The notes beneath the pieces are model-generated. The model was not told the origin of the DNA, made no database searches, and was given only the letters and a program-made list of their open reading frames with translations. This document shows, in pieces, positions 56,590-64,000 of a stretch of DNA of 64,000 bases. Source of the stretch: Sambucus nigra (Eukaryota; Streptophyta; Magnoliopsida; Dipsacales; Adoxaceae); NCBI GenBank assembly GCA_949130495.1, contig OX422222.1, forward strand, positions 271,426,109 through 271,490,108. The letters run 5' to 3'. Each line of letters begins with the position of its first letter. Position 1 is the stretch's first letter. The position numbers and the translations under genes are program-made.

Positions 56590-59079
56590 TTTTTAATAGG
56601 GCTTTGGTGCAATTAAATTGATTTATAATATATTTGAATATAATTTGGAGAATTTAGGGTCGTTCAAATAAGACCGTGTGTAATAAGACTTCTTCTAATA
56701 ACATGCCTCATTAGTTCGAACAACCACTTCAAACGACCTTCCAATGATCGATCCCTGTTTAGAAATTATACTCTCACCATAACATCATTTGAAGTACGTT
56801 CCAATGAGATAGTAGTTCTCGTTCGAACGAGATCTAAATCTCGTTCAAATAGGATTGCAAAAATTAATTTTTACAGTTTTAAAAAATGTTGTCACAATCT
56901 AAACCGTTGGATTAAAACACATGTCACACTCCCACGACAGCAGATCAACTGGGGGGTTGAGCTTTGGGACATTTGGGGAATTTAACCCTTAGGGGTTTGG
57001 GAGTATTTAAAGAATGTTTGGGTCTATTACCATCCACTACACTAGAACCACCACTCCTCCACTTAAATCACCATACTTTGAACCATTTTACACCCTATTT
57101 AAGCCTACAAAATCCATTTTCACCACATGTTAGGATAGATATCATTTTATGAAGATGTTGTTGGGGATATTCGGAGAATAATGAAGAAAATTAATGGAGT
57201 TTTAATGGGGGTTTGATGGGAGATTTCATGGAGCATGCTTTTGGAGTAGGCAACCGCCTTGAGGCCACATAAGTATGTGAGAGGTTACCATCATCTTTAT
57301 TATTTATCCAAACATATTACACCTATTTTAGGTGAAAAACTATACTCTTTGAGTTTAAGAAATCTATTCATTGGTATTTGGTCTTATATGTAGAGTTTTA
57401 AGAGTGGTATGCATGCATATCTTAAGAAGATTATTCAGTCATGATTTATGTAAAATGGTTTTACAAAGGGTTTCAAAGATTTGAGAAAATGATATGTTTT
57501 CAAGAAGAATAAACATTTTATGAAATAAAATACTTTAAAATGATATATATCTTGTTAAGATACTTCATGTGTAAAATATTAAGTCTTATTGTAAAAATGG
57601 GATTTCTATGACGTTAGACATTTATTCAAGTTTTGAAGAATAAAAATGTTATTTACATTTGAAAAGTATGTTTTTGCAAGTATTATGAAGTTTCTTATTT
57701 TAATGATGAATTAAACTCATTATTATGGACTTTTGGACTAAAAATCCCTCTTCCTTATGTATAAAATACTAGTATTTTGATGATGAGCATATAAAGAAGT
57801 ATAATGGAGGTTTTAATGAGTTTTAACATGACGTGAAGAAAATATAAATTTCAACCCCTAAAGTGTGCAAATGAATATTCAAAATGTGATAAGTATATAT
57901 TTTCAAGACTACATGTGTTAATAAAGGAAAATGATGTTTTCTTGTAAAGCAGTCTTCAAAATGTCAAATGATTTCTTTAATAAAGAAAGTAATGAAATAA
58001 AGAGATTTCCAACTTGATAAGTGTGTTACTCCAAAGTGTTAAAGATGTGTTAATGAGTTAAAAATATTTCAGAAGTTAGCATGTGTAACTTAACAATCTT
58101 TTTGGAAAAATAACACTTGTAAAAAGGGAGGAAAATATAAGTTTGGAAACAAATGGGTTAAATGGTAATTTTACGTAGAGTGAAAAAAGTTTATAAAATA
58201 AAAATATTGGAAAAGGTGTTACACAAAATGGTCCTAAATGAGAGTTATATTAGGAATGAAATCAACGTAAATCTGTAAAGGATATGAAATGGTGATTTTT
58301 TGAAGTGTAACACAAATATAAGGCTTAGTCCCTGGGATTTTGACTTCGGCCGGTAAAAGTGGAACAATATGGACACAATAAAGTTTTAAAACATAATGAA
58401 AAATTGACTCGAATGTTATCAAAAAATTTAGGAAGGCCCGGAGCCTTCGGGTCAAAGACTCAAAACCACTAGCTAGAGCCTATGGTGGCATCGTCGTGGG
58501 TGTGGAGCCCGTTAAAGTATGAGGTATTGATGCATTATGAGCAAAATGATAATGATAAAAAGTGTAACATGACAAGGAAATTGGTCGTGTTAAAAAAATT
58601 ATAAAGGACAACCATTATGAAATGAAATTGATAAAAGTTCATATTTTGAAAGGTAATTTGGATAATAAATGTGAAAATGACTAAGTCCAAGTAAAGCGTG
58701 GGTTAATGACAGAAGTGGAGTGGTTAACGGGTAATCAAGCAACCAAAGATGGTTTTAACGTATAATTACGCCAAGTGTGTGTTGTTAACAATTTTTAAAA
58801 GGAAAACAAGTATTTTCTAATACTGAGTTTGCATGCGTTGAAAAGGTGATTTTTGAGGAAAATACTAAAGTGGATTTGGTGTGAAGGAATGGAAAATTTT
58901 GGTAAATGAAGTGTTTTTCCTAAACAAATGATATGTTGTTTAAGTATTTAGTCGGGTAAATGAAGTGTTTTTCCTAAACAAATGTTATGTCAAGTAAAAA
59001 GGGGGCATAAATGGTCTTTTATAAGATTAGTGTAATTTAATCAACTCAAATAACATTTTGGGATAAACAGATTCATGCA

Positions 59080-59082
<3 letters not shown>
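56590..59082 (+). mobile_element. LTR-like AT-rich sequence, unclassified
   Basis: No ORF with recognisable similarity. 56650-56850 holds several CGTTCGAACGA-type motifs like those of the copia LTRs. A TATTTAA stretch at 57004-57010 with a C/A-rich downstream region (57020-57120), and a GC-rich block at 58430-58520, are reminiscent of a long gypsy LTR. There are no termini or second copy, so this is tentative. Confidence 0.25.
58901..58990. repeat. 54-bp partial tandem duplication
   Basis: GGTAAATGAAGTGTTTTTCC and the following bases occur at 58901 and again at 58955, with one difference (ATGATATG versus ATGTTATG). Confidence 0.8.

Positions 59083-59118
<36 letters not shown>
59083..59118. 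repeat. (GT)18 microsatellite
   Basis: An uninterrupted 36-base GT run, followed by TATATGG and a shorter GTGTG. Confidence 0.95.
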
Positions 59119-59123
<5 letters not shown>

Positions 59124-59369
59124 GTATTTGTGTGTGCATGTAGGTGGTACATTATAGAGTCTCTTTTCTGAAGTTAAAATTGAAGTTGAAGTTGGGGTTG
59201 AAGCTAACAATGCTAACGAGGGAATAATTACTGATGACTAATATTATGATGGGGGCTAAAATGGATTACAGACAAATCCTATGCCATAATCATGATGTTG
59301 GCTTAACATCAGACTCACTTGGTGAATTTTATGATATTATTACTAAAGTATAATATAAGTTATTATTGA

Positions 59370-60418
59370 GGGAGACGTACCAGAAGCATTGAAAAGTAAA
59401 ATGGAATTGTTAATGGGAAAATTAAAAAATGGCTTTTAAAGACCCAATTTTTATATACCCAACTAAAAAACATGTTGAGTAAGAAGCCACATAAATGATG
59501 GGGAGAATAATCAAAGAGGAGAGTTTGAACATGTAGAGTTAAAATATAAAGAAGTGCAAAAGGCTCTTAATATGAAGGTTGAAAATTTTCTCCATGAGTG
59601 CAATCGCTTAAAAAGGACAATGATGAACTCAAATTGTAGCATGAAGTTGGTATCAACAAAATGAAAATGTGAAATGTGTAAATGTTAATCTACCGAAACA
59701 ATTAAGCGAATTATATAAGGAAATTTCAAACAATCATCTAAAATGGTCCCAAAAAATAAATTAATACGAAGATTGGAAGCATAAGTTATCGATAATAAAC
59801 ATCGGAATGCAAAAGACAAATTAGCCTAATGAAATAAATTGAAGGAAAGATTAAATGACTAGAAGAAAATACTTATGAAGTTTGAGTAGGATATATAATT
59901 AACTATTACTCAGTATAAAGGTAAAATGAACTAATTAGTACGAAAGAAAAATAAAAATGAAAAAAGTGGAAGAGAAGAATAGGTTATAAGAAGTAGAAAA
60001 CGGATAAAATAAGGGATAGTAAGTTGAAAGAATATGAAACCCTGTTAGATGTAAAAAATACAATGGTTGAATCAATGAGGAAAATAACTACAACCAATAT
60101 GACTAATGCTAATTTCATCACTGATAAGTATAGGAGAGAGTTCGAATGCAGTAAAGTTGAGATTGATTTGTTGAAATCACATCTTGAAAATATCAATAAA
60201 GAGAATGAGAAAATAATAGTAACTTTTCAAATAAAAGAAAACGTTTTCAATAAAGAAGTTCTGAATAAGTCAGGGGAGATAGAAATCCTAAATGTAGAGT
60301 ATAAAACACCAAAAATAAAAATAATCAAGAATAATAAAGTGAACATCTTTGTTGTCGGTACGAAATATAACCCGATAAATGTTATGAATCCAATTGGAGA
60401 CAGTTTCACTGCATAAGT
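59370..60418 (+). pseudogene. Degenerate coiled-coil protein gene, first part
   Basis: Many Lys/Glu/Asn-rich pieces across the three plus-strand frames read as one decayed coiled coil (VELKYKEVQKALNMKVENFL at about 59540-59600). The longest intact piece is 60024-60416 (130 aa: MKEYETLLDVKNTMVESM, then EVDLLKSHLENINKENEKII). I recognise no domain. It may come from a retrotransposon extra ORF, a DNA-transposon accessory gene or a host gene. It is interrupted by the solo LTR at 60419 and seems to go on at 61086. Confidence 0.3.
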
Positions 60419-61085
60419 GTTGATGCAAAAAACTGGACTGAATCCCGTTTTTATGATCACAGATAAATAGATAAAAACAATCCAATCAAGCACATGAGAG
60501 ACAAATATTTTTAAAGTGGTTCGGCTATGAATAACGTCCACTGTTATTTTATTCCCAGGGGTTTACAATAGCACCATAGGGTGTAGAGAGAGAAAGGATG
60601 TGTATCTTGTGTATGGGGTTTCTAGGTTCTCTTCCATCTCTCTTGATCTCTTTCTTTTGGCTAAGGGAATACATGTATTTATAGTGATGGGAGATAAAGA
60701 GATTCATTGTATGTAGACATTTATGTCTACATTCAACGAATCTAATTGCTGAATTGCTTGGTATGCTATGTGTTGTCATTTATTAATACAGTATAAATGT
60801 ACATTAAGGCTCATTAAATGCGCTTCCATCTTCATTAATGCACATTAAATGCATAGTTATCCTTTGATCTTCCTCGTTGGAATGCCGACCAAATCTCCTC
60901 GGGTGCCGACTAACTCTCTTCGGGTGCCGACCAACTCACCTCGGGTGCCGACTAATACTCCTCAGGAGCCAACTAATTCTCCTCGGGTGCTGACTAATAC
61001 TCCTTGGGTGTCAAATATTTCCACGTATGATGACATGTGTCCTTTTCTGGTTGGTCCTCGTAGATGGATAATTTTTGCGTTAACA
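60419..61085 (-). mobile_element. Solo LTR related to element T, with perfect target duplication
   Basis: On the plus strand it runs TGTTGATGC to GTTAACA. ATAAG precedes (60414-60418) and follows (61086-61090): a perfect 5-bp target duplication. The left 140 bp resemble T's LTR (AGATAAATA, AAAGTGGTTC, CGTCCACTGTTAT in the same order). A minus-strand TATAAATA lies near 60680. An imperfect 16-bp repeat built on TCCTCGGGTGCCGACTAA (60894-61015) parallels the CTCGGAG repeats at the same place in T. There is no internal sequence, so it is a recombined solo LTR. Confidence 0.85.
60894..61015. repeat. Short tandem repeat in solo LTR U3
   Basis: Six to seven imperfect copies of CTCCTCGGGTGCCGACTAA with 17-19 bp spacing. 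Confidence 0.8.
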
Positions 61086-62200
61086 ATAAGGAAAACGTAA
61101 AAGAGGGAAAACATCTGTATGTGAAAGAGTCTGAAAAAAATAATTAAAAAAAACCTCAAAATAATGATAAACAACAAGCCGAGGGTGATAATTCTTCAAT
61201 TTTAAAATTGAAATGCCATTTTCATCTTCCAGCAACATTTATAATGGTTTGATTGATGCTGACAAACAACTTCTTGAAAATACTATGTCAATGAGTGGAA
61301 AAGAGTAAGAATAAGTGTCATTAAAACATATTTTCATTACATCAATTTTTTTATTCTATTACTAAGTTTATTGTGATCATATGACAGGACAATAATGTGG
61401 AGTTGTGGAGGCTCACCAGTTTGTATTGATGACATATTTCACTTGATAAACAAGGACTAAGTGTCAAGTCATATGAGTATTGAATTATGGGTCATATGAT
61501 CTCGCACTATGCGATAGCAGGTATATCACATTGTAAAATAAATATTTCATCGTGCAAAACAACAATATGATTGCGCAGTGTGAAATAACAATGCGAAATC
61601 ACAATTATTTTTGCATTATGGTTTCGTACTAATAGATATCATTTAGATTTCACACTACGAAATGGTTTAAGTATTGTAATTATACTTAGTTATATGTTAT
61701 AATATTAATGTAAGTAATTAATGGTTTGGGGATATGTTGTCCAGGGTATCAGATACAATATTATAAAAAATAGAGAGAAACACCACCAGACCAATATGGA
61801 GCAGAGAAATATTACATAATGAGTTCACTGTTTCCTGTAATTATATTCATTTTCCTATGTTATGAAAGTGTTTGTATTTTATATGTTAATATCACATTCA
61901 AAGATAATAATTAATTTTATAATGATTACTACGATTATTACAAAATGGATCCAAAAGATGGTATATATATGATGAACAAGTTTTGTTATGGCTAATGTGT
62001 AGATTTCTTTATATCCTACTCCAAATTCACTATAAGGAATATTCCAGGAAATGAACAGCCCGTAATTAGATGCCATCTTGCAGTGACATGTGGGGTATCA
62101 TGATCTCTATTCAACTCCCTCCGTCTGAAAAGAAAATTCATGTACGTCTACTTATTGACGCAACTGAAGTGGTATGAATAATTCGACATTTGATAAATGA
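61086..62200 (+). pseudogene. Degenerate coding sequence, second part
   Basis: After the solo LTR the plus strand keeps pieces that look translated: EMPFSSSSNIYNGLIDADKQLL (about 61210-61275), TIMWSCGGSPVCIDDIFHL (61385-61440), YSKFTIRNIPGNEQPVIRCHLAV (62020-62090), separated by stops and AT-rich, intron-like DNA. The RCHLAV segment could be a damaged version of the H-W-H-L segment of Ulp1-type cysteine peptidases, often carried by plant DNA transposons. That similarity is weak and based on short strings only. Confidence 0.2.
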
Positions 62201-62500
62201 TTTTATGTTATAATTTATGAATTCTAATTAATCATACATTTATTTTGTCAACAGTTGAATTTTTTTAGATTCATTAATACAATGATTTCTAGAAAGAAAT
62301 TAATAGACAAACTGAAGTTGTAAGGTTATATCTACTTAGGTTATTTCGAAGAATACACACACAGAACACAATTAAAATTAGCCAAGTAGAGATATAATCA
62401 AATTTTAATTTCTTTTGCAGATTTAAAAGATAGCAAGAACAATTTCCAATTAATGCGATGAGATTGATAACTTAACTAAGTGAAATAAAATTATCCAATT
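62201..62500. other. AT-rich spacer, nothing recognised
   Basis: No coding, repeat or terminal motif could be supported here. Confidence 0.5.
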
Positions 62501-63595
62501 TTATCCATTTTATCCTTCACATACATCTATGTGATTTCATAAAGTAAGTTGCGAAAATCACAACCACAATGCGCCAATGTACGAGGAATACCCAAATGGG
62601 AAAAACCTCGGACGACTGGGCCTAGACAAAATCCATTACAAATAGGTTTTACCAGGGACTCAAAAGACTTACAGACTTTGACTCACTCAAGACATGCTCA
62701 TGCCGTCCTCTACCTCTGAATTTGTAGTACGCGAAGCTCCAACGCGTTGCTCGACACTACTCGTGTCGCGGTATCCACCGAAGCCCAAACTATCATTTCC
62801 AATAAGTTTGAATGCAGAGATCCACCGCAAACTTGCTTGTTGAATGTCAAGTTGATTGCACGGGGTTTTTTATTCAAAGGTTGAAATGGTATTGGAGATT
62901 GATTTATACCAAAAAGGGGAAGTTGTATAATATTTCTCTCAAGAGTACGTGAAACTTCCTTGTGGAAAATAACTAATTTTCGTTCATATATTGAAACTGT
63001 AAAAGTAGTGGACAAAAGTAGTTTTGTGAAATAACTGCTAGAAAATAAGTTAAAAAAATTTAGATCTGGCAGATCTCGTTCGAACGAGGTCGTTCGAATG
63101 ACTTGTCGTTCGAACGATTTATCCAACGATATTCCAGTACATAATTAGATAGGTCGTTAGAAACCTCGTTCGAACAAGGTCGTTCGAACGACATTTCTAA
63201 CAGCTTCTAATGAGTTTCCAGTGTGGACTGGGGAATGTCGTTAGATCCAGGTCGTTCAAACAATTTGGAGAAAACTTCGAACGAGATGGCAGTTTCCCAT
63301 AGAGAAAGTAAAACTTAATTTCAAAAATGATTCTTTATGAAAATAAATTTTTTTATGAACATTACTTTATACTAAAAATTTTTATTATGAAAAATACTCC
63401 AACACTTAAAAAGATTTTGGTCATATACCTTTTAGAAGAGCGAACATGAAGTGCAAATTGATGCCGCGTGAACTTTGGATGCAATGCTCGAATCTTTACT
63501 ATTGTATGATGCTTGATGAGGAATGACCCAAAAATGTTTTATCCAACGAAATGTAGCCAATATTACAAATGAATCGAATGAAATTTGTACTTACA
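62500..63595 (-). mobile_element. 3' LTR of a second copia element, minus orientation
   Basis: On the minus strand the right edge reads AAAGGGGGAGATT|TGTAAG: a canonical polypurine tract plus the LTR start used by the 13977-34011 element. The LTR holds many CGTTCGAACGA motifs (63075-63285) and a minus-strand TATAAAT near 62902-62908. The left boundary is approximate; ATGTGATTTC at about 62531 matches, in reverse, the segment about 25-35 bases before the end of the other copia LTR. The expected TGAGAGTG terminus is not seen. Confidence 0.6.
63075..63285. repeat. CGTTCGAACGA motif array in second copia LTR
   Basis: TCGTTCGAACGA occurs intact several times (about 63077, 63107, 63165, 63181) with decayed copies (TCGTTCAAACAA, TTCGAACGAGA). 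Same motif family as in the other copia LTR, but with longer spacing. Confidence 0.75.
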
Positions 63596-64000
63596 AATCT
63601 CCCCCTTTGGCTATTCCGGGACAAAACAGAATAATAAAAAAGATACAAAAAGACTGAATTTGCTAAGCCAGCCGTCAAGCCGATTCTAAAACCCGTCCCA
63701 AAAACCCAAATAAAAAGACAGACTAAGTGACGCGACTGATGGTGCTGCATAAGAGTAGGTGATGTATCCTACACAAATGAAACAACAAATTCATAAACGC
63801 ATGGGGAAGTATAGGATATAAAACATTTAAAACAAAGTGTTATGAGAGATTAAAGCATATGTTGTGAATAAATTAATGAACTCCCCCTAAATTATGCATA
63901 TGTTGACTATTAATTACTTAGCTCCCCCTAAATTATGAATTCCCCGTATCAATGTTTCTCCCCCCTTTTTGTCCGAAAAAGACAAAGGGATAAATATAGC
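63596..64000 (-). mobile_element. 3' end of the second copia element
   Basis: The polypurine tract (63596-63610) is followed, on the minus strand moving inward, by non-coding sequence with AATTTAGGGGGAG repeated twice (63880-63895, 63922-63936) and a GACAAAAAGGGGGAGAAAC block (about 63952-63975). The last is typical of the segment after pol in SIRE/Maximus copia elements. The element continues beyond the window. Confidence 0.55.

Noticed and set aside
1..64000. Host genes, tRNA or rRNA genes
   Set aside because: I looked for them on both strands and saw none that could be supported; every recognisable protein segment belongs to LTR elements, except the unresolved 59.4-62.2 kb relic.

Overview
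This 64 kb window reads as intergenic, repeat-packed plant nuclear DNA, most likely from a eudicot. It has no bacterial gene organisation, it is AT-rich, and it is filled with plant-type LTR retrotransposons: Tat/Ogre-like and Athila-like Ty3/gypsy elements and a SIRE/Maximus-like Ty1/copia family. I found no convincing single-copy host gene, no tRNA or rRNA and no CRISPR array. Almost every coding tract is broken by stops or frameshifts, and most items are fossils. The species and exact element families cannot be fixed by eye.

Layout. (1) 1-1809: right ends of two long LTRs, one beside the other. (2) About 1810-10064: the 3' half of an old plus-strand Tat-like element ('Tat1': RNase H, integrase, an antisense ORF remnant, two tandem-repeat arrays), then an LTR of the same orientation. 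A primer-binding-like site and a gag leader follow directly, so two copies seem to share one LTR. (3) The gag after that LTR is cut into three pieces (10250-10814, 13591-13976, 34012-34690). The cuts are a minus-strand LTR (10815-13590), a copia element (13977-34011) and a minus-strand Tat element 'T' (34691 onward). (4) The copia element keeps only gag between its LTRs, and that gag is itself split by a full-length Ogre/Tat-like element 'O' (15767-30520). O has gag-PR-RT-RH-aRH-IN and a long antisense gene with a plant-mobile-domain-like region. (5) Element T (LTRs 34691-35279 and 55182-55770, minus strand) carries gag-PR-RT-RH-aRH-IN and a plus-strand antisense spliced ORF. Its pol is split by 'D' (41466-50269), a young Athila-like element without pol. 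A truncated second copy of T continues past its upstream LTR to 56589. (6) 56590-64000: AT-rich LTR-like sequence, a (GT)n tract, a degenerate coiled-coil coding tract split by a solo LTR with a perfect target duplication (60419-61085), and the 3' LTR and 3' end of a second copia of the same family in reverse.

The complete elements follow the usual order: LTR promoter with TATA box, tRNA primer site, gag (particle), PR-RT-RNase H-IN (processing, copying, integration), polypurine tract, LTR. The three Tat-type elements add an antisense gene between pol and the 3' LTR. The nesting gives a relative clock. By eye the copia LTR pair differ most (about one base in ten where I compared them), O's pair less, T's at about 18 of 589 positions and D's at about 10 of 1457. 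That ordering agrees with who is inside whom.
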